64,000 bases of DNA, from assembly GCF_001427605.1 (NCBI RefSeq), contig NZ_LMGZ01000020.1:1-64000 (forward strand). The letters run 5' to 3'. Under the pieces are notes generated by a model. That model did no database searches, was not told the DNA's origin, and was given only the letters and a program-made list of their open reading frames with translations. The translations under genes and the position numbers were made by a program. This stretch comes from Devosia sp. Root635. GTDB taxonomy: Bacteria; Pseudomonadota; Alphaproteobacteria; Rhizobiales; Devosiaceae. Below are positions 7,401 to 16,824 of the stretch, one piece after another (the stretch's first letter is position 1; every line of letters starts with the position of its first letter).

Positions 7401-9755
7401 TTATGCAGGCTGCACCAGGTTGGCCATCAGGCGGAATGCGCCGGGGACCAGGTGGTCGAGCTGATGATGCAGCACGAGCCCGCTATGGGTATGGCGGCCC
7501 TTGCCGACCGGCGCCGAGATCAACGCCCCCTTCAGCGGCTTCTCACCGGCATCATGCAATGACAGCAGCGGCTCGTAGGCCGCGTCCCAATCGGCCGCGA
7601 AGTAGAGGCCGCGCTCCTTGTTCCAGCCGGCCCAGTCGTCGGGGCCGATTTTATTGGGTCCGGTCAATAGTTTATGGTTGGGCGCGAGGATGGTGACCGG
7701 CGCTTCCGGATTGGTGACGCGCCAGCGCAGCGATGGGCTGCCGATCACCACGCGGCGTGGCGGGGTGGCTTCGGGCGCCCAGCCGTCGGAGGGGCGATGA
7801 TAGAGCGTAAGCAGATGACCGCCGGCCTCGACCCAGGCGCGCAATTTGCCGGTGGCGGCGGCAAGGTCGGGGCGAACGCCGAAGGCGAACGTGCCGACAA
7901 CGATGGTGGTGAATTTGGACAGGTCTCCGGCCAGATCGTCGGCGTCGAGATCGGCGACGTCGAATCCCATGGCGCCCAGCCAGAACCCGACGCGATCGCT
8001 GCCGCCGCCGACATAGCCGATGCTTGTATCGGCGGGACGTTTCAGGTCGAGCGCCAGCACATTGAGCGCCTGCGGCGCCAGAAACTGGCTGCGGCCGATA
8101 TGGGGATAGTCGATCGTGGTTTGGCGATAGGCCAGGCGCCTGTCGATCATCAGGGGCAGGCGATAAAGACCGTCGGGCAGCTTCGGCGGCGGGCTGACGG
8201 TGACGCCGGTTTCGGTGCGAACCGCACCCCATGCGGTCGGTACGATCAACGTGGCATTGGCAATGGACGATTGCGAGCGAATGGCGATCGGCAGGGGACG
8301 GCCGGGCTCGCCCGACGGCAGGATGACCGCTTCGGGCAGCAACTGCACCGACTGGGCCGGGCCGATGGAAAATGGCTCCTCCAGGTCGATCGTGACGCGA
8401 ACGACGCGGCCGGCAATAGTGGTCTCGATGGCGACGCTCAGTTCGCCATTACCGCCCAGGCTGGAAAATCCCGGCGGATAGAGGCTGCTCAACGGCGCTT
8501 CGGAATTGACGGCAACCGGATAGCGCGCAACGCCATCGACGAACGCTGCAGAGCCGACATGCAGCGGACCACGGACTATCGGGGCAGCCGAGACGGCATG
8601 CGTCCCATAGGCGACGCTCAGCGTTGCCTTTTCACCGGGAGCCGCCCGATTGGGCTCGGCCCAGGCGATCGGCGCGATGCCGGCGGTCAGCAGCAAGGCG
8701 GCATCGATCTCGGTCAGTTTGCGCTGGATGCGGTGGGTGTGGATTTCCTCGAGGTCTGGAATGCCGTCAAGCGCGGTCGCGGCGGTAATGAGGGCGTCGG
8801 TGATGGCCGCTCTATCGGGGAAGGCTTCGAGTGCCCCATCGATGCCTTCCTGCGCGGCGCGGAGCGCTCTGGCCGCCGGACCGCTCAGGCTTTCGGCAAG
8901 TTCGCCCAGCGTTGCGGGCAGGTTCTGGCGGATATCGGTCTCGGCACCGGCGGGGCCAAGTTTGAGATGCAGCGGCCATTCGGTGGTGGGCGCAACTTTC
9001 CAGCGGCCCATGCCCTGGCTGGCGTGGAAAGCACGCGACCATTCCCCAATCTCGCTGAACGCCGCACCGGTGGGCATGTCGATACCAGGCGCGACGACCC
9101 GCACGCTGGCATTGGGTGGGGGCACCTCGTCGTCATAGGTATCGCCGCCGCCCGGCCAGGCGGGCAGATAATATTTGCCGACCGACCAGGGGCCCAGGCC
9201 CGGTGTCAAATAGCTGGGGTCCGCGGCCAGGACGATGGCGGCTTCGGCCGCTTCGGTCATGGCGCGGTGGTGGCCATGCTGTCCCGGCACGTCGAGGAAG
9301 GTCGGAATGACGATATCGGGCCGGTCGCGGCGATAGGCGACGACCAGGCGCTCGATGATGCGGTCCTGGCCCCAGCGCGCCAGCGTATCGGCGCCGTTCT
9401 TGGAGAAGCCGAAATCATGCACCGGATCGTCGGGACCATGGCCAAGCCAGACGATATCGGCGTCCAGCGTACGGGCGGCCTCTTCCATCTCGCGCGTGCG
9501 CATGACGCCCAACGCGCCGCCCCGTTCGGGCCCCAGCCCATTCTGGCCGCCTTCGCCGCGCGTCGAGCAGGCGACGATGACGTGCATGCCATAGCCGAAG
9601 CGCATGGCCGCCAGCATGCCCGATTGCTCGTCATCGGGATGCGCCCCGGTATTCATCACCGTCAGCGTCGAGGTCAGCCGGCTGAGCGCCCGGTGCAGCT
9701 CGATCAGCAGGGGGCGGGATTTCTGGCGGGCAAGGCGCTCGCGGGCGGTCAACAT
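7401..9755 (-). CDS. PIG-L family deacetylase with C-terminal GATase-like region
   Basis: A 784-aa two-part protein. Residues 33-260 are a PIG-L/LmbE N-acetylglucosaminyl deacetylase domain: AHPDDE (His39, Asp41, Asp42) and the distal His in GQHGHH (160-163) make the zinc site. The remaining 500 residues contain beta-rich segments and, near the C-terminus, an alpha/beta region (YVGGGSDRVGFWLGAMGF, then LLTLYHRPSDGW) resembling a class I glutamine amidotransferase-like fold, but without an evident catalytic triad. No signal peptide. It removes an N-acyl group from a sugar conjugate, by family knowledge; the substrate is unknown. It lies 9 nt after the ROK gene and is probably cotranscribed with it. 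Confidence 0.85.
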   Translation of the reverse strand: MLTARERLARQKSRPLLIELHRALSRLTSTLTVMNTGAHPDDEQSGMLAAMRFGYGMHVIVACSTRGEGGQNGLGPERGGALGVMRTREMEEAARTLDADIVWLGHGPDDPVHDFGFSKNGADTLARWGQDRIIERLVVAYRRDRPDIVIPTFLDVPGQHGHHRAMTEAAEAAIVLAADPSYLTPGLGPWSVGKYYLPAWPGGGDTYDDEVPPPNASVRVVAPGIDMPTGAAFSEIGEWSRAFHASQGMGRWKVAPTTEWPLHLKLGPAGAETDIRQNLPATLGELAESLSGPAARALRAAQEGIDGALEAFPDRAAITDALITAATALDGIPDLEEIHTHRIQRKLTEIDAALLLTAGIAPIAWAEPNRAAPGEKATLSVAYGTHAVSAAPIVRGPLHVGSAAFVDGVARYPVAVNSEAPLSSLYPPGFSSLGGNGELSVAIETTIAGRVVRVTIDLEEPFSIGPAQSVQLLPEAVILPSGEPGRPLPIAIRSQSSIANATLIVPTAWGAVRTETGVTVSPPPKLPDGLYRLPLMIDRRLAYRQTTIDYPHIGRSQFLAPQALNVLALDLKRPADTSIGYVGGGSDRVGFWLGAMGFDVADLDADDLAGDLSKFTTIVVGTFAFGVRPDLAAATGKLRAWVEAGGHLLTLYHRPSDGWAPEATPPRRVVIGSPSLRWRVTNPEAPVTILAPNHKLLTGPNKIGPDDWAGWNKERGLYFAADWDAAYEPLLSLHDAGEKPLKGALISAPVGKGRHTHSGLVLHHQLDHLVPGAFRLMANLVQPA

Positions 9756-9764
9756 GGTCTGTCC

Positions 9765-11009
9765 TTACGGCGTGGTCGGCAGGCCGGGCGCGAGATGCAG
9801 CCGGGGGGTCACGGTTTCGAGCATGGGCAATGCAGCAGCCCCGAGCGCCGCGGTCAATTGCCCGGTCTGGCCGCGAATGACGCGCGGGGCGGTGCGCACG
9901 CGGCGCGTGGCGACAGAGACCGGCATGGGATCGAGCGCCGCGATGATGGCGTCGATCACCGAGTCGGGCAGCGCGCCGCCAAAGATGATGGTTTGCGGAT
10001 CGAGCAGGTTTTCCAGCGCGGCGACCGTCGGCGCGAGATAGTCGGCGGCTTCGGCGATCCAGTCGAGCAGCACCGGATTGCCCGCGTCATGCAGAACCTG
10101 CAGGTCCGCCACATCACCCGCCACGATACCGGCGGCGGCCAGCTTTTCGCGCAGGGCGTAAAGCGAGGCGAAATTCTCCAGCGCGCCGTCAGGGCCGTAA
10201 AGCGCCTGCCGGTTGCGCGGGGTAACGACGAAGTGGCCGATTTCGCCGGCATTGCCGAAGGCGCCGCGCAGGGGGCGACCCTCCTGGATGATGCCCAATC
10301 CCAGGCCGACGCCAAAATAGACGAAGCCGAAATTGGCAAAATCCCGGCCCGCACCATAAAGCCGTTCGCCCACGGCGGCGGCAGTGGCGTCGTTTTCGAT
10401 CTCGACCGCTTCGCCGATGGCTTCGGAGGCGAGGGTCCTGGCGTCCAGCCCGTCCCAGCCGGGCAGGGTGGCAGGGCCGACCGAACTCATTCCCTCGATC
10501 TCAAATGGACCGGGCATCACCACGCCGACCCCAAGCAGGTTGACGGCGATGCCGGGCACCGATTGGCGCAGGCCATCCACGGCCTCCCGCAGGTCGGCAA
10601 GAATTCCGGCGGGGCTGGTATCGGCGACCGGCCGCACCGATTGGGCGCGTACCCGGCCGCTGAGATCGAGCAGCACAAGGCCGATATGGTCGGCGGCGAT
10701 TTCGATGCCGGCGGTCATCGGCCCGTCGGGATTGACGGCGAACTGGATGGGTGGCTGCCCGCGGCCCGAACGCAGCCGGCCGAGCTGGATCAGCAGGTTT
10801 TCCGCCACCAGTTCATCGACGATATTGGTCACTGCCTGCGGCGTCAGATGGGCGCGGCGGGCGATTTCGGTGCGTCCGAGATGGCCCTGGCTGCGCACCA
10901 CATCGAGCACGACACGCCGGTTATGCAGCCGGTTGCGCTCGGGATTGCTGCCGATGGCGAGGCTCCCACGCGCCCCCGATCTTTCGCGTTTGCTTAAATC
11001 CCGCTCCAT
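9765..11009 (-). CDS. ROK family transcriptional regulator
   Basis: A 414-aa NagC/XylR/Mlc-like regulator. An N-terminal winged HTH spans residues 30-85 (RRVVLDVVRSQGHLGRTEIARRAHLTPQAVTNIVDEL). A ROK sugar-kinase-like domain follows, with the conserved NDATAAA and GNAGEIGH stretches. The cysteine cluster that binds zinc in most ROK proteins is absent: the equivalent segment reads ALYGPDGALE. It is divergent from the cluster 1 importer genes and upstream of the PIG-L gene on the same strand, so it probably controls both through the 176-nt shared gap, with a sugar as inducer. Confidence 0.9.
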   Translation of the reverse strand: MERDLSKRERSGARGSLAIGSNPERNRLHNRRVVLDVVRSQGHLGRTEIARRAHLTPQAVTNIVDELVAENLLIQLGRLRSGRGQPPIQFAVNPDGPMTAGIEIAADHIGLVLLDLSGRVRAQSVRPVADTSPAGILADLREAVDGLRQSVPGIAVNLLGVGVVMPGPFEIEGMSSVGPATLPGWDGLDARTLASEAIGEAVEIENDATAAAVGERLYGAGRDFANFGFVYFGVGLGLGIIQEGRPLRGAFGNAGEIGHFVVTPRNRQALYGPDGALENFASLYALREKLAAAGIVAGDVADLQVLHDAGNPVLLDWIAEAADYLAPTVAALENLLDPQTIIFGGALPDSVIDAIIAALDPMPVSVATRRVRTAPRVIRGQTGQLTAALGAAALPMLETVTPRLHLAPGLPTTP

Positions 11010-11057
11010 GGCGGAAGGCTATTTCTGGCGTCAGAATAACTCAAGTAGATTATTGTA

Positions 11058-11086
11058 TTGACAAGTTTGGCCGCGCCAGATGTGCT
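11058..11086 (+). promoter_or_regulatory. Possible promoter of the cluster 1 importer operon
   Basis: TTGACA at 11058-11063 is separated by 17 nt from TGTGCT (11081-11086), a weak -10. It lies in the ROK/importer divergent gap, about 100 nt before the binding-protein start. AT-rich sequence (AAGTAGATTATTGTA) just upstream could hold the ROK site, but no clean palindrome was found. Confidence 0.35.
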
Positions 11087-11185
11087 GCGAGGCTTGAGGC
11101 GTGGCCATGGCTGGTCTCGAAACAGGGAGTTTGTCCGTTCATACGCCGGCAGGAATGTCGCGTGGCGGACCATCAGGAGGTTACG

Positions 11186-12439
11186 ATGCGCAATCGGTTC
11201 ATGCTTGCCGGCCTTGCGGCCGGGATCAGTCTGCTCACGCTGGGCGCGGCCCAGGCCGTGGAGATCGAATACTGGCAATATGCCTACGACACCCGCGTCG
11301 CGGCGATGGATCAGTTGATCGCTAATTTCGAGGCGGCCAATCCCGATATCACGGTCAAGCAGACGACTTTTCCCTATGACGATTACCAGACGCGGGTGAT
11401 CGCGGCCAAGGCGGCGGGGCAGGGTCCGGACGTGCTGCAGCTCTTCTACGGCTGGCTCGACAAGTTCCAGAGCGGCGGCGTGCTGCAGCCCCTGTCGACC
11501 ACCGCATTCCCCCATGACCAGATCGAAGCCGACTTCTTCCCGATCGTGACGGCGATGAAGCGCGGCGACGACTATTACGGCCTGCCGACCGCGGTGCGCT
11601 CGCTGGCGCTGTTCTACAACAAGAAGCTGTTCGAGGAAGCCGGGCTGGACCCCGCCAAGCCGCCCCAGACGCTGGACGAGCTGGTTGCCGCTGCAGTGGC
11701 GACCGCCAAGCATGACGATGCCGGCAATCTGATCTCCGAAGGCATCACGCTCGACATGGCCGGGCAGGATCACCAGTGGTGGCGCGAAGTCCTGACCCGC
11801 CAGTTCGGCGGCGTGCCCTATAGCGATGACTATCGCACGGTGACCTATGGCGAGAAGGGCGGCGTCGAGGCGCTGAAATTCTACACCGACCTGCAGACCG
11901 AGCAGAAGGTGGGCCAGACCGGCTTCATGGATGAAGGGCAGGCGGCGTTCCGCGGCGGCATGGCGGCCATGACCATCGACGGCACGTTCCGGCTCGGCTC
12001 GTTCCGGACCATCGACCAGTTCGAATGGGGCGTCACCGAGCTGCCGGCCAATGCCGACGGGCTGCGTTCCAACTATGCCAGCTACTTTGCCAATGGCATC
12101 GGTTCCTCGGCGCAGGGCGAAGAACTCGCCGCCGCCGAGAAGTTCCTGGCCTATGTCTCCTCGCCCGAGGCGATGCAGATCTGGCTTGAGGTCGTCGGCG
12201 AATTGCCGGCCCGCAAGGAAGCCGCGCTGACCGATACGAACCTGGCCGATCCGGTCCTGGCGCCCTTCCTCAAGGCACTGGATTATGCACAGACGACGCA
12301 GTTCGTCGACGAGGCCGGCCAGCGCCAGGTTGCCATCGACATGGCCAACCGCGTGCTGCTCGAGGGCCAGTCGCCCGCCGATTCGGTGGCCGAGGCGGCA
12401 GCCGCCGAGCAGGCCATCATCGACGACGCGACGAAGTAA
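11186..12439 (+). CDS. Sugar ABC transporter substrate-binding protein (cluster 1)
   Basis: A 417-aa periplasmic binding protein of the family 1 (maltose/sn-glycerol-3-phosphate type) group. A Sec signal peptide (MRNRFMLAGLAAGISLLTLGAAQA) precedes VEIEYWQY. The core shows the usual AKAAGQGPDVLQLFYGW, FYNKKLFEEAGLDP and AMTIDGTFRLG blocks. The ATG at 11186 was chosen because AGGAGG lies at 11175-11180 and the signal peptide starts here, although the frame is open much further upstream. It heads an operon of six genes with gaps of no more than 11 nt. The ligand is a carbohydrate or carbohydrate conjugate; it cannot be named. Confidence 0.93.
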   Translation: MRNRFMLAGLAAGISLLTLGAAQAVEIEYWQYAYDTRVAAMDQLIANFEAANPDITVKQTTFPYDDYQTRVIAAKAAGQGPDVLQLFYGWLDKFQSGGVLQPLSTTAFPHDQIEADFFPIVTAMKRGDDYYGLPTAVRSLALFYNKKLFEEAGLDPAKPPQTLDELVAAAVATAKHDDAGNLISEGITLDMAGQDHQWWREVLTRQFGGVPYSDDYRTVTYGEKGGVEALKFYTDLQTEQKVGQTGFMDEGQAAFRGGMAAMTIDGTFRLGSFRTIDQFEWGVTELPANADGLRSNYASYFANGIGSSAQGEELAAAEKFLAYVSSPEAMQIWLEVVGELPARKEAALTDTNLADPVLAPFLKALDYAQTTQFVDEAGQRQVAIDMANRVLLEGQSPADSVAEAAAAEQAIIDDATK

Positions 12440-12450
12440 CCGGCCTCATC

Positions 12451-13383
12451 GTGACGCAAGGCGCAACCCTCAGCGACGCGGCCCCCAAAGGCCGCGTCTG
12501 GGACCGGTTCCCGATCCGCACCAAACGCGTCATCTGGGCTTGGGCGTTTCTCGCCCTGCCCATCATTTTCTATGGCTGGATCCGGTTCTATCCGACCTTC
12601 CAGGCCTTCTGGATTTCATTCACCGACTGGGACATCCTCAAGCCGGCCCAGTTCGTCGGGTTGGAAAACTACGACAAGCTGATCCACGATCCGGCATTCT
12701 GGAAGGTATTTCGCAACACCTTCACCTATCTCATCATCGGCGCGCCGGTGAGCCTGGTGGTGGCCTTCGCCGTTGCCTATTACCTTGATCGTGTCCGCTT
12801 CATGCACGGCTTTATCCGGGCGCTGTATTTCCTGCCGTTCCTCACCACGGCCGCGGCATTGGCCTGGGTGTGGCGCTGGATTTACCAGCCCGTACCCATC
12901 GGGCTGATCAACGGGCTGCTGGCGCAGTTCGGCATTCCGCAACAGGCTTTCCTCAAGTCCACGACGCAGGCCTTGCCGGCCATCATGGTCACGGCGATCT
13001 GGGCCGGGCTGGGATTCCAGGTGATCATTTTCCTTGCCGGGCTGCGCGCCATTCCGCAGACCTTTTACGAGGCGGCGCGCATCGACGGGCTGGGCGAGGG
13101 CGCGATCCTGCGCAAGATCACGCTGCCGCTGCTCAAGCCGACCACGGTATTCCTGGTCGTGTTCTCCTCGATCGGGTTCCTCCGCATCTTCGACCAGGTC
13201 TACAACATGACCAGCAACGATCCGGGCGGGCCGCTGGGCTCGACCAAGCCGATCGTGCTGATGATCTACCAGACCGCCTTCTCGTCCTTCGACATGGGCT
13301 ATGCCGCGGCGCAGACGGTGGTGCTGTTTACCATCCTGCTGATCGTTTCCCTGCTGCAACTCTGGGTGTTGAGGAGCCGCTGA
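12451..13383 (+). CDS. Sugar ABC transporter permease, UgpA/MalF type
   Basis: A 310-aa inner-membrane permease with six predicted helices. The cytoplasmic coupling loop EAARIDGLGEGAILRKITLPLLKP is the EAA motif that contacts the ATPase. Short N-terminus and length fit UgpA-type subunits. The start is GTG at 12451, 11 nt after the binding-protein stop, without an obvious ribosome site, so translation may depend on coupling. It pairs with the next permease to form the channel. Confidence 0.93.
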   Translation: MTQGATLSDAAPKGRVWDRFPIRTKRVIWAWAFLALPIIFYGWIRFYPTFQAFWISFTDWDILKPAQFVGLENYDKLIHDPAFWKVFRNTFTYLIIGAPVSLVVAFAVAYYLDRVRFMHGFIRALYFLPFLTTAAALAWVWRWIYQPVPIGLINGLLAQFGIPQQAFLKSTTQALPAIMVTAIWAGLGFQVIIFLAGLRAIPQTFYEAARIDGLGEGAILRKITLPLLKPTTVFLVVFSSIGFLRIFDQVYNMTSNDPGGPLGSTKPIVLMIYQTAFSSFDMGYAAAQTVVLFTILLIVSLLQLWVLRSR

Positions 13384-13384
13384 G

Positions 13385-14245
13385 ATGACCGCCCTTGCCC
13401 CCGACGCCGCCCGCCCGCCCTTGAAGTTCGGCCGCATCCGGCCCGGCCAGATCCTGATCTGGACTGTACTGCTGCTGGGCGGCCTGTTGATGATCACGCC
13501 CATCCTCTACATGTTCTCGACCTCGCTCAAGACGGCCAGCCAGGTCTATGACCTGCGGCTGATCCCGGCGGCGCCGAGCTTCGACAACTACGTCAAGGTA
13601 TTGTCGGACGGCAATTTCATGCGCTGGTTCCTCAATTCCAGCTTCATTGCCATCACCGTGACGCTCTCCAACCTGTTCTTCGATTCCATGGTGGGCTACA
13701 CGCTGGCCAAATTCGAGTTCCGCGGCCGCTATTTCATCTTCCTCGCGATCCTCTCCACCCTGATGATCCCCACCGAAATGCTGGTGATCCCCTGGTATCT
13801 GATGAGCGCGCAACTGCACTGGCTCGACAGCTATTGGGGCATCATGTTCCCCGGCATGATGACGGCCTTTGGCACCTTCCTGATGAAACAGTTCTTCGAG
13901 ACTGTGCCGGACGACTTTCTCGAAGCGGCGCGCATCGACGGGCTCAACGAGTTCCAGATCTGGTGGAAGGTGGCGATGCCCCTGGTGGCGCCGGCCCTGT
14001 CCGCCTTGGCGATCTTCACCTTCCTTGGCAACTGGACGGCGTTTTTCTGGCCGCTGATCGTCACGACCAGCCGTGAGCTCTATACGCTGCCGGTGGGTCT
14101 ATCGAGCTTTTCGGACGCGCAGGACACGCGCTGGGAAATGATCATGACCGGGGCGGCCCTGGCGACGATCCCCACGCTGGTCGTGTTCCTGGTGCTGCAG
14201 CGCTTCATCGTGCGCGGCGTGATGCTGGCCGGGCTGAAGGGCTAG
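13385..14245 (+). CDS. Sugar ABC transporter permease, UgpE/MalG type
   Basis: A 286-aa permease with six hydrophobic segments and the EAA loop EAARIDGLNEFQIWWKVAMPL. The N-terminal periplasmic part with FSTSLKTASQVYD is typical of the MalG/UgpE subunit. It begins one base after the stop of the upstream permease, so the two are translationally coupled. With the binding protein and the ATPase at 15757 it completes a five-subunit importer. Confidence 0.93.
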   Translation: MTALAPDAARPPLKFGRIRPGQILIWTVLLLGGLLMITPILYMFSTSLKTASQVYDLRLIPAAPSFDNYVKVLSDGNFMRWFLNSSFIAITVTLSNLFFDSMVGYTLAKFEFRGRYFIFLAILSTLMIPTEMLVIPWYLMSAQLHWLDSYWGIMFPGMMTAFGTFLMKQFFETVPDDFLEAARIDGLNEFQIWWKVAMPLVAPALSALAIFTFLGNWTAFFWPLIVTTSRELYTLPVGLSSFSDAQDTRWEMIMTGAALATIPTLVVFLVLQRFIVRGVMLAGLKG

Positions 14246-14248
14246 ACC

Positions 14249-15757
14249 ATGAGCGATCCGCATTCGAGCGACAGCAGCGCCTTTCCCGATCCAGTCTACA
14301 AGGACACGGTGCTGCGCCCACTTTTCGATGGGGCCAGGGCTCATCATGTCGACGGTTTTCGCGCCATCGACCGGGCGCATCTGGTGATGTTGGTCGAGAC
14401 CGGCATCCTCGATGCCGCCTCGGCCGGCAAGATCGCCAGGGCGCTGCAAGCCATCGATGCCGAAGTCGACCCGGCCAAGCTGGTCTATACCGGCGAGGTG
14501 GAGGATTTCTTCTTTCTCATCGAGAAGGAACTCAAGGCGCGGCTGGGTCCGGACCTGGGCGGGCGGCTGCATACGGCGCGCTCGCGCAACGATATCGATC
14601 ACACCCTGTTCAAGCTGGGACTGAAAACGCGGCTCGACCTGCTGCTGGGCAAGGCCATAGCGCTTTGCGATACGCTGATCGCGGCCGCCGAGCGGGAAAA
14701 GGCGACGTTGATCGTGGCCTATACGCATGGCCAGCCGGCGCAGCCGACGACCTTCGGACACTATCTGGCGGCGGTCATCGAAGTGCTGGGCCGCGACATC
14801 GAGCGCTTGTTCGAAGCCCGCGCCATCGTCGACCTGTCGCCGATGGGCGCCGCGGCGATCACCACCTCGGGCTTTCCCATCGACCGGGCGCGCGTCGCGC
14901 AATTGCTGGGCTTTGCCGCGCCGCTGCAGAATTCCTATAGCTGCATCGCGGCGGTGGATTATGTCACCTCCACCTACGGCGCCATCGAGCTGCTGTTCCT
15001 CCATCTCGGTCGGCCGATCCAGGATTTGCAGTTCTGGACCAGCTTCGAGGTGGGGCAGGTCTATGTGCCCAACGCCCTGGTGCAGATATCCTCGATCATG
15101 CCGCAAAAGCGCAATCCGGTGCCGATCGAGCATCTCCGCCTGCTCGCCAGCCAGACGTTCGGGCGGGCGCGAGCCATGCTGGACGTGATGCACAACACGC
15201 CCTTCACCGACATGAACGACAGCGAAGGCGAGACCCAGGCCATGGGCTACGAGGCGTTCGACAGCGCCGGTCGGGTGCTCGACCTGCTGGCTGCGGTGAT
15301 GGCGCAGATCCGTATCGATCCGGCGCGGGTGGCCAACAATATCCGCCGCTCCTGCATCACCATTACCGAGCTGGCCGACAGCCTGGTGCGGCGCGAGGGA
15401 TTATCGTTCCGCGAGGGGCACGAGATCGCCGCGGCGGTGGCCAGGGCCGTGGTGGCCATGGATGGCGATCTGCCGGTGGATGGATTTGCCCCGTTTGTGG
15501 CGGCGTTCGCGGCGGCGACCGGCCGCCGGCCGGCAATCGACGCGGCGCTCTTTGCCGAGCTGGTCTCGCCCGAGCACTTCGTGGCGGTACGCGACCGCCT
15601 GGGTGGCCCGGCGCCGGCGCCTCTCGGTGCGGCGATTGCCGGTTACCGCGACAAGGCCGCCGCTTTTGCAGCGCGCATGCGGCAACATGCCGATGGGCAA
15701 GCCGCTGCCGCCGATGAGCTTGAACGCAAATTCTCTGCCCTGATGGGAGCGGCCTGA
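14249..15757 (+). CDS. ArgH-like lyase (aspartase/fumarase superfamily)
   Basis: A 502-aa lyase that should break a C-N bond and release fumarate from an N-succinyl-type compound. The three superfamily regions are present: HTARSRND (residues 108-115), YTHGQPAQPTTFGHYL, and SSIMPQKRNP (281-290) with the catalytic Ser loop. It differs from housekeeping argininosuccinate lyase, which has GRSRNDQ, MPGYTHLQ and MPQKKNPD. The protein resembles the ASL-2/EDDS-lyase-like branch more than true ArgH, by my recollection of that branch. It sits inside a sugar importer operon, between permease and ATPase, which is an unusual place and suggests that the imported compound carries an amino-acid-like succinyl group. 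Confidence 0.8.
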   Translation: MSDPHSSDSSAFPDPVYKDTVLRPLFDGARAHHVDGFRAIDRAHLVMLVETGILDAASAGKIARALQAIDAEVDPAKLVYTGEVEDFFFLIEKELKARLGPDLGGRLHTARSRNDIDHTLFKLGLKTRLDLLLGKAIALCDTLIAAAEREKATLIVAYTHGQPAQPTTFGHYLAAVIEVLGRDIERLFEARAIVDLSPMGAAAITTSGFPIDRARVAQLLGFAAPLQNSYSCIAAVDYVTSTYGAIELLFLHLGRPIQDLQFWTSFEVGQVYVPNALVQISSIMPQKRNPVPIEHLRLLASQTFGRARAMLDVMHNTPFTDMNDSEGETQAMGYEAFDSAGRVLDLLAAVMAQIRIDPARVANNIRRSCITITELADSLVRREGLSFREGHEIAAAVARAVVAMDGDLPVDGFAPFVAAFAAATGRRPAIDAALFAELVSPEHFVAVRDRLGGPAPAPLGAAIAGYRDKAAAFAARMRQHADGQAAAADELERKFSALMGAA

Positions 15758-16824
15758 TGGCAAATATCGAACTGCAGGGGCTGGTCAAAAGCTACGGCAA
15801 GACCATGGCGGTGCATGGCATCGACCTGGATATCGCCGATGGCGAATTCGTGGTTCTCGTCGGTCCCTCGGGCTGTGGCAAGTCAACGACCTTGCGCATG
15901 ATCGCGGGGCTGGAGGACATTACCGACGGCACGCTGCGCATCGGCGGCGAAGTGGTCAATGAACGCGAACCCAAGCAACGCAACATCGCCATGGTGTTCC
16001 AGAACTATGCCATCTATCCCCATTTGAGCGTGGGGCAGAATATCGGCTTCGGGCTCTACACCGCCAGGCTGAGCAAGGCCGAAAAGGACCAGCGTATCCT
16101 CGCCACAGCGAAAATCCTGGGCATGGAGGATTTGCTCAAGCGCCGGCCGGCGGAACTGTCGGGCGGACAGCGCCAGCGCGTTGCCATCGGCCGGGCCATG
16201 GTGCGCGATCCAGTGGCGTTCCTGTTCGATGAGCCCCTGAGCAATCTAGACGCGCAATTGCGGGCGCAGATGCGGATCGAGATCAAGCGGCTACATCAGC
16301 GGTTGGGAACAACCATCGTCTATGTCACCCACGATCAGATTGAAGCCATGACCATGGCCGACAAGATCGTGGTGATGCGCGACGGGCGGATTCTGCAGGT
16401 TGGCACTCCGACGGACCTCTACGAAAATCCGGTGGACGTGTTCACCGCGCGGTTCATCGGCAGCCCCTCGATGAACCTGGTGCCGGGCAAGGCGGCGGGC
16501 AACACGCTGACCGCGACCGGCGCCACGGTCGCCGGCCTCGAGTCGGGACGCGCCATCGGCGATGTGCTGATCGGCGTGCGGCCGCACGATCTGGTGGTCG
16601 GCGAAGCCGGTGCGCCCGGCCTGTCACTTTCCGGCGCCGTTACCGCGGTCGAGCCGCTGGGTTCCGAGACCCTGGTGCATCTGGATATCGCGGGGACCGA
16701 AGTCATCGCCACGGCGCCCGGCAAGCTGGTCCCCAAGGTCGGCGGCACGATCACCGCGGCGGCGCCGCCGGGTTCGCTCTACCTGTTCGATGCCGCAACC
16801 GAGCAGAGCCTGGGCCGGCTATGA
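15757..16824 (+). CDS. Sugar ABC transporter ATP-binding protein (UgpC/MalK type)
   Basis: A 355-aa ATPase with Walker A GPSGCGKST, the Q-loop in MVFQNYAIYPHLS, signature LSGGQRQRVAIGRAMV, Walker B FLFDEPLSNLD and H-loop VTHDQIEAM. After residue 235 the C-terminal region (SPSMNLVPGKA, VRPHDLVVG) is the TOBE/MOP-like extension of MalK-type proteins. It overlaps the lyase stop by one base (TGATG) and overlaps the kinase gene by 4 nt, so the operon is tightly coupled. It energises the cluster 1 permeases. Confidence 0.95.
   Translation: MANIELQGLVKSYGKTMAVHGIDLDIADGEFVVLVGPSGCGKSTTLRMIAGLEDITDGTLRIGGEVVNEREPKQRNIAMVFQNYAIYPHLSVGQNIGFGLYTARLSKAEKDQRILATAKILGMEDLLKRRPAELSGGQRQRVAIGRAMVRDPVAFLFDEPLSNLDAQLRAQMRIEIKRLHQRLGTTIVYVTHDQIEAMTMADKIVVMRDGRILQVGTPTDLYENPVDVFTARFIGSPSMNLVPGKAAGNTLTATGATVAGLESGRAIGDVLIGVRPHDLVVGEAGAPGLSLSGAVTAVEPLGSETLVHLDIAGTEVIATAPGKLVPKVGGTITAAAPPGSLYLFDAATEQSLGRL

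Noticed and set aside
7674..10997. 1107-codon plus-strand ORF opposite the PIG-L and ROK genes
   Set aside because: It is an antisense shadow spanning two recognised genes, with Gly/Asp/Gln-rich low-complexity translation.
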